DNA of 64,000 nucleotides, taken from Agrobacterium arsenijevicii (lineage in GTDB: Bacteria; Pseudomonadota; Alphaproteobacteria; Rhizobiales; Rhizobiaceae). Positions 9,485-16,824 of the stretch are shown here, piece after piece (within the stretch, counting starts at the first letter, position 1; each line of letters opens with the position of its first letter). A program made the position numbers and the translations under genes. The stretch spans positions 62,001 to 126,000 of the forward strand of contig JWIT01000009.1 of the NCBI GenBank assembly GCA_000949895.1, in the 5' to 3' direction. The notes beneath the pieces were generated by a model. It was not told the origin of the DNA. It saw nothing but the letters and a program-made list of their open reading frames with translations, and did no database searches.

Positions 9485-9518
9485 TAAAACACAGGCGCAG
9501 ATATCCCTGCGCTTGTGT
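9485..9518 (-). terminator. Intrinsic terminator of the amino-acid ABC operon
   Basis: Read on the - strand, a 12-bp stem (arms 9507-9518 and 9489-9500, one G-T pair, 6-nt loop 9501-9506) is followed directly by TTTTATCC. It begins 7 nt beyond the stop of the amino-acid ABC ATPase gene. The stem could also help end the + strand polyol operon at 9444, although no T-run follows on that strand. Confidence 0.7.
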
Positions 9519-9524
9519 CGCGAT

Positions 9525-10316
9525 TTATGCGCCCGGTCCGGGAATGCTCAGATAGGTCTTGAGGAAGCTGCGCGTTCGCTCCTGTTGCGGCCGGACGAAA
9601 ATTTCGGAAGGCGGACCTTCTTCCACCACCAGCCCCTTGTCCATGAACAGCACGCGATCGGCGACCTCCGCGGCGAAACGCATTTCATGGGTGACGATCA
9701 GCATGGTCATGTGCTCGCGGGCCAATTGTTTCATGACCTGGTTGACCTCCTCGACCAGTTCGGGATCGAGAGCCGAGGTGGCCTCATCAAACAGCATGAC
9801 CTTGGGCCGCATGGCGAGTGCGCGAGCAATCGCAACCCGCTGCTTCTGGCCGCCGGAGAGCATGGAAGGATAGGCGGCGGCCTTGGCATCCAGCCCCACC
9901 TTGGCCAGCAACGACATGGCAAGCTCCGTTGCAGCGCTCTTTGTCATTTTCTTGAGGGTAATGGGGCCGAGCGTGATATTTTCCAGCACGGTGAGATGCG
10001 GGAACAGGTTGAAGTGCTGGAAAACCATGCCCATTTCCTGGCGCACGGCGTTGATGTGGCGCTCGAAAGCCCGGCCTTTGAGGGGCTGGTTGACCTGTAT
10101 GCCTTCGAGATAAATCTCTCCGGCATTGACCGTTTCCAGATGGTTGATGGAGCGCAGGAGCGTGCTCTTGCCGGAGCCGCTCGGCCCGATGATCGCGACG
10201 ATCTGTCCCTTTGCGACGGAGAGATTGATATTCTTCAGAACTTCGAGAGGGCCATAGGACTTGGCCACATTGCGCACGTCCACAGTGGGCTGGAATGCGG
10301 GCTGGGAAACGGTCAT
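9525..10316 (-). CDS. Polar amino acid ABC transporter ATP-binding protein (GlnQ/HisP type)
   Basis: A 263-aa single-NBD ATPase of the PAAT family, with Walker [10 protein letters not shown], signature [15 protein letters not shown], Walker [15 protein letters not shown] and a switch His in TMLIVTHEM. Its ATG overlaps the stop of the permease gene by 4 nt (ATGA). It powers the importer formed by the two permeases and the binding protein upstream. The citrulline hydrolase and ornithine cyclodeaminase genes next door suggest citrulline, ornithine or a related amino acid as cargo. Confidence 0.95.
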   Translation of the reverse strand: MTVSQPAFQPTVDVRNVAKSYGPLEVLKNINLSVAKGQIVAIIGPSGSGKSTLLRSINHLETVNAGEIYLEGIQVNQPLKGRAFERHINAVRQEMGMVFQHFNLFPHLTVLENITLGPITLKKMTKSAATELAMSLLAKVGLDAKAAAYPSMLSGGQKQRVAIARALAMRPKVMLFDEATSALDPELVEEVNQVMKQLAREHMTMLIVTHEMRFAAEVADRVLFMDKGLVVEEGPPSEIFVRPQQERTRSFLKTYLSIPGPGA

Positions 10317-10966
10317 CGGATAAACTCCATCTTTTTGTCGGTCCTGCGCAATGCGAATTCCAGCGTCACGTTGATCGCGTAATAGATCGCGGCGGCGACG
10401 AGATAGAATTCGAAGGGACGATAGGTTTCGCTGATCGCCTGCTGGGAGGCGAGAACCAGTTCCGAAACGCCGAGAACCGAAACGACAGCGGTGTCCTTCA
10501 GCATGGCGATCATGTTGTTACCGAGCTGCGGCAGAGCGCGGGCCACGGCCTGCGGCACGACGACGTAGCGCAGCGTCTGCACTTTGCTGAAACCGATGCT
10601 GCGGGCGCCCTCGGTCTGGCCGCTATCGATGCCAAGAATGCAGATGCGGATGATATCGGCGTTGTAGACCGCAAAATGCAGCCCGAGGCCGATGATGCCG
10701 GTCCAGATTGCCGGTATGTTCACGCCGATCTGGGCAAGGCCGTAATAGATGAAATAAAGCTGCAGCAGAAGCGGCGTTCCCATCAGTACCCAGCTGACGA
10801 AACGCACGGGATATTGGGCGATGCGCGGAGCATAAAGCGTGGTGAGTGCGAAAAGCACGCCGCCGACGAAGCTGATGGCGGCCGCACTTGTCGCGATGAT
10901 GACCGTCCACAGCGCGCCATTCAGGATCGCGGCTGCAAAGGGCGGAACAATGGTGAAATCCAGCAT
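10313..10966 (-). CDS. Polar amino acid ABC transporter permease (HisM/GlnP type), second
   Basis: This 217-aa membrane protein has about five transmembrane helices and the EAA-loop signature [22 protein letters not shown] (residues roughly 105-126), which docks on the ATPase. AGGAGG lies upstream of the ATG. It is likely to form a heterodimeric channel with the other permease, which ends 11 nt upstream. Confidence 0.94.
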   Translation of the reverse strand: MLDFTIVPPFAAAILNGALWTVIIATSAAAISFVGGVLFALTTLYAPRIAQYPVRFVSWVLMGTPLLLQLYFIYYGLAQIGVNIPAIWTGIIGLGLHFAVYNADIIRICILGIDSGQTEGARSIGFSKVQTLRYVVVPQAVARALPQLGNNMIAMLKDTAVVSVLGVSELVLASQQAISETYRPFEFYLVAAAIYYAINVTLEFALRRTDKKMEFIR

Positions 10967-10976
10967 GGGCGGCCTC

Positions 10977-11624
10977 CTATTTCAGCGCAAAACGGGCATC
11001 GAGAACGTCGATCAGGCGGGCAAGCACAAAGACGAGCACCATGTAGATCGCCGCCGAGACGGAGAAGATTTCAAAGGGGCGATAGGTCGAGCCGATGAAC
11101 CGTTGGGCGGTATAGGTCAGTTCCACAACCGAGATGGCGGAAACCAGCGAAGAGCCTTTCAACAGCATGATCGCATTGACGCCGATGGAACGGATCATCA
11201 GACGTCCCGCCTGCGGCAATATTACCAGCCTCATCGTTTGAGCGCGGCCGAAACCGATCGAACGGGCGGCTTCCGCCTGTCCCTTGTCGACTGTCAGGAT
11301 CGCGCCGCGTATCGCCTCGGTGAGATAGGCTCCGACGTTAATACCGAGGCCGATCGCTCCGGCGGCAAAAGGGTTGAGGTCGAGACCGATCTGCGGGCCG
11401 CCGTAATACAGAATGAAGAGTTGCAGGAGGCAGGGTGTCCCGCGAAAGACGCTGACATAGGCGCTCCCGACGAAACGCAGAAGCTTCGAGCGGGAAAGAC
11501 GCGCCGCGGTCGTCAGTGTGGCGAGGACGAGACCGAGAGCCAGAGCCAGCGCGGTGATTTCAATCGTGACGAGCGCAGCTTCCAGAAAGAACGGAAAAAC
11601 CTGCGCAATTAAGGAGAAGCCCAT
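10977..11624 (-). CDS. Polar amino acid ABC transporter permease (HisQ type), first
   Basis: A 215-aa permease of the HEQRo family. The EAA motif EAARSIGFGRAQTMRLVILPQ is at about residues 100-120, and the stretch SVFRGTPCLLQLF is the usual PAAT conserved loop. GGAGG precedes the start. It is distinct from the second permease yet similarly organised, as usual for two-permease amino-acid importers. The binding-protein gene lies 81 nt upstream on the same strand. Confidence 0.94.
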   Translation of the reverse strand: MGFSLIAQVFPFFLEAALVTIEITALALALGLVLATLTTAARLSRSKLLRFVGSAYVSVFRGTPCLLQLFILYYGGPQIGLDLNPFAAGAIGLGINVGAYLTEAIRGAILTVDKGQAEAARSIGFGRAQTMRLVILPQAGRLMIRSIGVNAIMLLKGSSLVSAISVVELTYTAQRFIGSTYRPFEIFSVSAAIYMVLVFVLARLIDVLDARFALK

Positions 11625-11705
11625 AATGCCTCCTCTAGAACTGAGAAAGGAAAGGGAAGGTCCACGGACGGAGCCTCCCTTCCAGGGTTTGCGTCGGGGC
11701 AGCTA

Positions 11706-12482
11706 TCAGCGAATGTCGCGTCCTACCCATTTCATCGAAATCTTCTCGTAGGTGCCGTCGGCGCGCATGTCGTCCAGCGCCTTCTGGATGGCATCCTTCA
11801 GCTCGGTGCTGTTCTTGCGCAGCGCGATGCCGATGCTGTCACCGTTTCCTGCGTCGGGAATGGCGATTTCGCGCACGCTCTGGCCGCTGCTTTTCGAGGC
11901 GACGAGGACGGGAATGGAATCGGCGGCGATGGCATCGATGCGGCCGGCCTGAAGATCGAGCAACGCCTCGGAAAGAGCCTTGTAGGTCCGCACCGTCCAG
12001 CCGCCTTGCTGGCGCGCCCACTTGTCGCTGACCTCGCCGAGCGTGACACCCACCGCCTTGTCCTTCAGGTCGCCGAGCGATCTGGCCGACGATGCTTCGG
12101 GCACGAAGACGGCCCTGCCGCTGTGGTAATAGGGGCCAGCAAAGGCGACGGCCTTTTCGCGTTCGGGGGTGATGGTCATGGAACCCACGACCGCTTCGTA
12201 TTTGCCTGAAATCAAGCCGGCGATAATGCCGTCCCAGGCCGTCGTCACCACGACCGGCTTCACGCCAAGCCGCTTTGCCAGCTCGTTGCCGATATCGACG
12301 TCGAAACCGACGACCTCGTTCCTGTCGTTGACGAAGCTGAAAGGCGGGAAGCTACCGCTCATGGCGAAGCTGAAGGTGCCGCGTTCCCTGATCTTGGCGA
12401 GATCGTCGGCGGCGGCGGAAAAGGGCGATACCAGCGCCGCGATGGCCAGCCCGGCGAAAGCGATTTTATTGAGGATCGACAT
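11706..12482 (-). CDS. Polar amino acid ABC transporter substrate-binding protein
   Basis: The frame is open from 12572, but the start at 12482 is chosen because AAAGGAG lies just upstream and the protein then begins with a Sec signal peptide (MSILNKIAFAGLAIAALVS, cleavage near SAAADD). The 258-aa SBP_bac_3 protein carries RERGTFSFAMSGSFPPFSF and NEVVGFDVDIGNELAKRLG, typical of lysine/arginine/glutamine-type proteins. Ligand choice cannot be read from sequence; genomic context suggests citrulline or a related amino acid. Confidence 0.93.
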   Translation of the reverse strand: MSILNKIAFAGLAIAALVSPFSAAADDLAKIRERGTFSFAMSGSFPPFSFVNDRNEVVGFDVDIGNELAKRLGVKPVVVTTAWDGIIAGLISGKYEAVVGSMTITPEREKAVAFAGPYYHSGRAVFVPEASSARSLGDLKDKAVGVTLGEVSDKWARQQGGWTVRTYKALSEALLDLQAGRIDAIAADSIPVLVASKSSGQSVREIAIPDAGNGDSIGIALRKNSTELKDAIQKALDDMRADGTYEKISMKWVGRDIR

Positions 12483-12919
12483 GGGGGAAACTCCTTTGTT
12501 CTGACGCAAATGCGTTTTGCCGCGGACAACGTGATGCGCTGTCGCGAAGGCGAAAAACGGTGAAGAATGCATGTTGAGGAAATGCCCGTTCGCAGCCCCG
12601 GATCGTGCCGGGATGACGGTGCAGGGTTCTTTCCGACGGCAGGCGTCAGAACATGAGCAATAAATTCTTTGCTTTAATCATCATGACGGAGGCCCTCCCA
12701 AGCCCCTGGATTACAAGGGATGCCACGGCGTCACGCCGGGGATGGCGGGAGTGGCGCAGCATCGATAAAATCGGTCTTTATTTTCACTTCAACAGCTATA
12801 GCGAAGTTGAAAGACTATAAAAAATGGCATTTCAGTGCATTTTTTGCCGGATTTTTGAGCGATTTGTATAGTTGTGTTGGCAAATTCGGCAATCGCTCAA
12901 AATCCGTTGCGGAGCGCGG
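12483..12919. promoter_or_regulatory. 437-bp AT-rich intergenic region with inverted repeats
   Basis: This gap between the binding-protein gene and the citrulline hydrolase gene holds no convincing ORF. It must carry the promoter of the transporter operon. A dyad TTCAAC-N14-GTTGAA lies at about 12787-12812, a possible regulator site. A separate long inverted repeat at 12853-12902 lies close to the hydrolase stop. Confidence 0.5.
12853..12902. repeat. Inverted repeat beside the citrulline hydrolase stop
   Basis: TTTTGAGCGATT at 12853-12864 is matched perfectly by AATCGCTCAAAA at 12891-12902, with a 26-nt spacer. It lies 18 nt beyond the stop of the - strand hydrolase gene, so it could form a 12-bp hairpin at the mRNA end. 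It lacks a following U-run in either direction, so a terminator role is uncertain. Confidence 0.55.
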
Positions 12920-13843
12920 TCACCGTGGCGTCAGGTGAATGCCGGCAAGCGTGCAGCGCACCGAACCGCCGGCCTTTTCGATGGTCGGTATATCCAGCGG
13001 CACCGGAGCGGCGCTCTCGCGGATCGCGTCTATCTGTTCTCTTGTCAGCGAGGCGAATGCGGTGGTTGAGAGCGCGAGGATGCGGCCATCGCGTCCCTGC
13101 AGCTCGAGCGCATTGCCCGCAAAGCTGCGGATCTGCGCGTTGGTCAGCGCGATGACCCTCCGCCCCGAGCGCTCAAGCCGGGTAACGATTTCCGTGCGAC
13201 GGCGGTCGTCGGCGATCATGTCGAGACCGATCATTGCGTAATCCGTGCCGATGCACATCAGGACGTTGGTGTGATAGACAGGCACGCCAGCCTCGTCACA
13301 GGCGTCGAACACCATCGGTTCGAAATTGAAATGGGTCGAGAAGCGCTCGAGTGCGATCGGATCGGTTCGGTCGGAGCGCACGGCGTAAGCGACACGATCG
13401 ATATGATCGAGCACCATGGCGCCCGTGCCTTCGAGAAAAAGCCCATCGGGTTCGAGACCGGAATAATCGATGATGTCCTGAACGCGGTAGCGGGTCTTCA
13501 GCATCTCGATGACATCCTGACGCCGCTCAAGCCTGCGGCTTTCGGCCTTCATCGGATAGATGGCGACATGGCCGCCCGCATGGGTGGAAAACCAGTTGTT
13601 TGGAAAGACCGAGTCCGGTGTGCGCATGCCTTCGTCTTCGAAGAGGTGAACGGTCACACCGTGACTTTCCAGCGTCTGCGCGGCGCGTGTGATTTCCGCA
13701 TGGGCTATTGCGCTGAGGTCCTCGTCGCTGTCGGGCGTTGCCTGAAAGCGGTTGTCGGCGGCGGTCTCGGTATTGACCGTGAAATGATGCGGTCGCACCA
13801 TCACGACGGCGGCCGGCGCTTGAATGGAGTAGGTCTTTTTCAT
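12920..13843 (-). CDS. ctlX: Citrulline hydrolase of the amidinotransferase/arginine deiminase superfamily (CtlX type)
   Basis: A 307-aa guanidino-modifying-fold protein. The N-terminal AVVMVRPHHF, the SVFPNNWFSTHAGG core, the His-containing VYHTNVLMCIG segment and Cys297 in GGSVRCTLAGIHL fit the Cys-His hydrolase active site. The overall pattern matches the CtlX citrulline-ureidase group rather than arginine deiminase, which is about 400 aa. The predicted reaction is citrulline to ornithine, CO2 and ammonia. The ornithine cyclodeaminase gene lies immediately upstream on the same strand (11-nt gap), so its product would consume the ornithine. Substrate is inferred from family and neighbour; dimethylarginine or arginine remain possible. 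Confidence 0.8.
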   Translation of the reverse strand: MKKTYSIQAPAAVVMVRPHHFTVNTETAADNRFQATPDSDEDLSAIAHAEITRAAQTLESHGVTVHLFEDEGMRTPDSVFPNNWFSTHAGGHVAIYPMKAESRRLERRQDVIEMLKTRYRVQDIIDYSGLEPDGLFLEGTGAMVLDHIDRVAYAVRSDRTDPIALERFSTHFNFEPMVFDACDEAGVPVYHTNVLMCIGTDYAMIGLDMIADDRRRTEIVTRLERSGRRVIALTNAQIRSFAGNALELQGRDGRILALSTTAFASLTREQIDAIRESAAPVPLDIPTIEKAGGSVRCTLAGIHLTPR

Positions 13844-13854
13844 CGTCTTGCTCC

Positions 13855-14904
13855 TCAGGCCCGGGCGCGTTGCAACATGCCGAAAAGGTCGCGCGGGTCA
13901 TCGGGATCGGCGATGATGTCGATCTCCTGATAGAAGCTCGAGCCCTCGAGTTTTCCGCGCACGTAACGCAGCGCGGAAAAATCCTCGATGGCAAAACCGA
14001 CACTATCGAACAGGGTGATCTGGCGCGCGTCACGCCGGCCCTCAGCCTCGCCGAGAATTACTTTCCAAAGCTCGGTCACGGGATAATCCGGGTCCATCTG
14101 CTGGATTTCACCCTCGATGCGCGTCTGCGGCGGATATTCGACGAAGGTGTCGGCGCGCAGCAGAATATCTCTGTGCAGCTCCGTCTTGCCGGGACAATCG
14201 CCACCGATGGCGTTGATGTGCACTCCGGCACCGACCATGTTGTCGGTCAGGATCGTCGCATATTGTTTGTCGGCCGTGCAGGTGGTGATGATGCCGGCCC
14301 CTTCGATTGCGGCCTGGGCCGATTTGCACGGGGTCACCGTCAGGCCGCTTTCCTTCAGGTTGGCGGCGGTCTTTTCGGTGGCGTGGGGATCGATATCGTA
14401 AAGGCGCACTTCCTCTACGCCGAGCACCGCCTTCATTGCCAGCGCCTGGAATTCCGCCTGTGCCCCGTTGCCGATCATTGCCATGACTTTGGTGCCCTTG
14501 GGCGCCAGATGCCGGGCAGCCATTGCCGAAGTGGCGGCGGTGCGCAGCGCTGTCAACAGGGTCATTTCCGTCAAAAGCACGGGATAACCGGTGGAGACGG
14601 ATGCAAGCAGGCCGAAGGCGGTGACGGTCTGCAGCCCCTCGGCCATGTTTTTCGGATGGCCGTTCACATATTTGAAGCCGTAAATTTCGCCGTCGGACGT
14701 CGGCATCAGTTCGATGACACCCTCGCGCGAATGGGAGGCGACGCGCGGCGTCTTGTCAAAGCGTTCCCATCGACGAAAATCCGCCTCGATGGCGTTGGTA
14801 AGCTCAACGAGCATCGGCTCCATGCCGATATGATGCACGAGGCGCATCATGTTCTCGACGCTGACGAAGGGGATAAGGGCTTTTGCGGAAGGGGACAGGG
14901 GCAT
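13855..14904 (-). CDS. Ornithine cyclodeaminase
   Basis: A 349-aa OCD/mu-crystallin-family protein. GYPVLLTEMTLLTALRTAA (substrate region), a Rossmann segment KVMAMIGNGAQAEFQALAM (about residues 139-157), and NAIGGDCPGKTEL match bacterial ornithine cyclodeaminases that convert L-ornithine to L-proline and ammonia with bound NAD. The length is normal for the family. It heads the OCD-CtlX pair and is divergent from an Lrp/AsnC regulator, as often seen for ornithine/arginine catabolic genes. Confidence 0.92.
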   Translation of the reverse strand: MPLSPSAKALIPFVSVENMMRLVHHIGMEPMLVELTNAIEADFRRWERFDKTPRVASHSREGVIELMPTSDGEIYGFKYVNGHPKNMAEGLQTVTAFGLLASVSTGYPVLLTEMTLLTALRTAATSAMAARHLAPKGTKVMAMIGNGAQAEFQALAMKAVLGVEEVRLYDIDPHATEKTAANLKESGLTVTPCKSAQAAIEGAGIITTCTADKQYATILTDNMVGAGVHINAIGGDCPGKTELHRDILLRADTFVEYPPQTRIEGEIQQMDPDYPVTELWKVILGEAEGRRDARQITLFDSVGFAIEDFSALRYVRGKLEGSSFYQEIDIIADPDDPRDLFGMLQRARA

Positions 14905-14980
14905 CTGGGCAACTCCTCACTTGCTAGAATGAGGATAGCCGTCGGGCCTGCTCAACCGAAATCGCAGAAGCTTGTTGTTT

Positions 14981-15008
14981 CTGAAACTATTTTGATCAAT
15001 ATGTTCAG
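14981..15008. promoter_or_regulatory. Candidate Lrp/AsnC operator dyad
   Basis: CTGAAACTAT and ATATGTTCAG, separated by 8 nt, are inverted arms matching at 8 of 10 positions (CTGAAnnTAT). The dyad sits in the AT-rich space between the divergent ornithine cyclodeaminase and Lrp genes, 30 nt before the Lrp start. Position and form fit an Lrp-type site controlling both genes (inference). Confidence 0.45.
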
Positions 15009-15037
15009 TCCAATTGTCAATTCGGTCAGGTATTCAA

Positions 15038-15475
15038 ATGAGCATAGCAAAATACATACCTGATGAACTCGACCGGCAAATCATAGCCCATCTGAGGGTC
15101 GATGGCCGCGCTTCACTTGCCAAGCTTTCCGATGCGCTGGGCGTTGCGCGCGGCACGGTTCAAAACAGGCTGGACCGGCTGATGGAAACCGGCACGCTGC
15201 TTGGTTTTACCGTGCGGGTACGCGAGGATTATGATGACCGGGCGGTGCATGCGATCATGATGATCGAAGTCATGGGCAAATCCACTACGCAGGTCATCCG
15301 CAAGCTGCGCGGCATTGCCGAGATCGCCTCGCTGCACACCACCAACGGCAATTGGGACCTCGTGGCCAATATCCGTGCCGGAAGTCTTTCGGATTTCGAC
15401 CGCGTGCTGCGCGAGGTCCGCATGATAGACGGCGTCTCGAACAGCGAAACCAGCCTCCTGCTGAGCAGTGTTTAA
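15038..15475 (+). CDS. Lrp/AsnC-family transcriptional regulator
   Basis: This 145-aa regulator begins at ATG 15038; a TTG eight codons upstream is possible but less likely. It has an N-terminal winged HTH (LAKLSDALGVARGTVQNRL, about 27-45) and a C-terminal RAM/AsnC ligand-binding ferredoxin-like domain (residues about 70-140). It is divergent from the ornithine cyclodeaminase gene, so it most likely controls the OCD-CtlX genes, and perhaps the amino-acid transporter, in response to ornithine, citrulline or proline. Confidence 0.9.
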   Translation: MSIAKYIPDELDRQIIAHLRVDGRASLAKLSDALGVARGTVQNRLDRLMETGTLLGFTVRVREDYDDRAVHAIMMIEVMGKSTTQVIRKLRGIAEIASLHTTNGNWDLVANIRAGSLSDFDRVLREVRMIDGVSNSETSLLLSSV

Positions 15476-15517
15476 ATGCAGGCGGGCGGCCGCATCGTTC
15501 AGACGAAATCACGTTTT

Positions 15518-15620
15518 TAGAGCGTTTTCGCTTTTCTTCGAATCGTGAAACGCTCTAACTCTTTGTTTTCACGCATTGTCCGGATGTAAAAGCGGACCCG
15601 CTTTTACTGGAAATGCTCTA
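15518..15620. repeat. Composite palindromic intergenic element overlapping the MarR-GNAT stop
   Basis: TTAGAGCGTTT (15518-15528) is a perfect inverted match of AAACGCTCTAA (15548-15558). A second palindrome, GTAAAAGCGG-AC-CCGCTTTTAC, spans 15586-15607, and a third arm-like TGCTCTAG ends the unit near 15621. The layout resembles the short mosaic palindromic elements scattered in rhizobial intergenic DNA. It runs over the last codons and the TAA (15604-15606) of the MarR-GNAT gene, and the second hairpin may end transcription of that gene. Confidence 0.6.
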
Positions 15621-16551
15621 GCGGCCTGACGAAGCGCTGTTCCAGAACCTCGCTTCCCCACTGGCTGCCGGGACGTTCCTCGACACATGCAAACCCCTGG
15701 GCCTCGTAAAGATGCCGTGCGGCCAAAAGGCCGTTGAAGGTCCACAAATGGGTTTCTGCAAAGGCCTTTTCGTCCGCGAAGGCGAGGGCGGTTGCCAGCA
15801 GTTTGCGACCGACGCCACCCCCGCGCACGCCATCATCGACGATGAACCAGCGCAGATGCGCGGTTCCCGGTCCCAGATCCTCGCCATCGATTGCGACCGA
15901 GCCGATGATGTCTTGTCCCCGCATCGCGACCCAGATTGCATTTTGCGGGCTTTCGAGCCGATTGCAAAAGGAGGCGAGACCTTCGGCAACAACGGATTCG
16001 AAACGCTGGCCGAAGCCTGATGTCCGGGCATAATAAAGCGCATGCATCTGCGTTATGCGGGCAATAAGGCCCGGCCTGTATCCCTCGACGATCTCGATCG
16101 GGGGAGCAGTAGCGTCGGCCCGGTCTCCAAGTGCGTCGGCATAAAGACGTAGTCCTTCAAGGATGGTTCGGCCATCCGCAGGGGCAAGCCGTGTCAGCGC
16201 GCTCGATACCTGCCGGTTCGCAAAGGCGTGGATGGCTTCGACCCGTTTTTGTCCTTGTCCGGCCAGACGCAGGCGCTTGATGCGGCTATCCTCTTCGTCC
16301 GTCTCTTCCAGAACATCGCCTGACAGAACGAGTTTGCGAAGCATGCGGCTGACGCTCGATTTTTCAAGCCGAAGCAGCTTTCCGAGATCGCGCGCGGTGA
16401 TGCGTGGGCATGCCTCGATTTCGATGAGGGCATGCACGGCGGAAGGCGGCAAATCGGTGCCGGCGAAATCTCCCCCCATAAAACCGAGTTCGCGGACGAG
16501 ACGGCGCGAGGTGGAGCGAATGTCGTTTATGGGGAAAGGTTGTTCAGACAC
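15604..16551 (-). CDS. MarR-type regulator fused to a GNAT acetyltransferase
   Basis: I choose GTG at 16551 (about 315 aa), which has GGA at fair spacing and leaves the adjacent palindrome upstream; ATG at 16590 would put the palindrome inside the coding region. Residues about 15-130 form a MarR winged helix (ARDLGKLLRLEKSSVSRML). Residues about 165-305 form a GNAT domain with the acetyl-CoA loop RGGGVGRKLL and the core DIIGSVAIDGEDLG. Such fusions are a recognised bacterial architecture. The protein probably represses its own gene and acetylates a small molecule or protein; neither target is known. The gene is separated by 237 nt from the next - strand gene and is likely monocistronic. Confidence 0.85.
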   Translation of the reverse strand: MSEQPFPINDIRSTSRRLVRELGFMGGDFAGTDLPPSAVHALIEIEACPRITARDLGKLLRLEKSSVSRMLRKLVLSGDVLEETDEEDSRIKRLRLAGQGQKRVEAIHAFANRQVSSALTRLAPADGRTILEGLRLYADALGDRADATAPPIEIVEGYRPGLIARITQMHALYYARTSGFGQRFESVVAEGLASFCNRLESPQNAIWVAMRGQDIIGSVAIDGEDLGPGTAHLRWFIVDDGVRGGGVGRKLLATALAFADEKAFAETHLWTFNGLLAARHLYEAQGFACVEERPGSQWGSEVLEQRFVRPLEHFQ

Positions 16552-16560
16552 GCTAAATCC

Positions 16561-16587
16561 ATTATGGTTGCATGATGCAACCATAAT
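16561..16587. promoter_or_regulatory. Perfect 27-bp palindrome, candidate MarR operator
   Basis: ATTATGGTTGCAT (16561-16573) and ATGCAACCATAAT (16575-16587) are perfect inverted 13-mers around a single central G. The site lies 10-36 bp upstream of the GTG start of the MarR-GNAT gene. Length, symmetry and position are those of a MarR-family autoregulatory operator. Confidence 0.75.
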
Positions 16588-16824
16588 CATATTCGACTGG
16601 ACTTGCCAAGATTACCGCCGCGCAAAATGCTGTTTTCCCTGCTGGAGCTGTAGAGCTCCGTTATTGGGCACCGGAATGCGAGGGCTAAACCGATATCCCC
16701 AATAACAGGACGACCCTTCGAAACCGCTTTGGCGGTTTCCCCGGGGATTATTCACTGCATGTAATTATCCGGCTATATTGTCGATGCGTTCGACAAGCTT
16801 CGATTTCCTCGATCTGACCTTGAT

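Noticed and set aside
13870-15063. A 397-aa open frame on the + strand
   Set aside because: Antisense to the ornithine cyclodeaminase gene and runs into the promoter region; no homology-like segments.
16720-16739. GAAACCGC-TTTG-GCGGTTTC hairpin as a terminator of the FMN dehydrogenase gene
   Set aside because: The stem is perfect, but no T-run follows in either direction and it lies 86 nt beyond the stop, so a terminator call is not supported.
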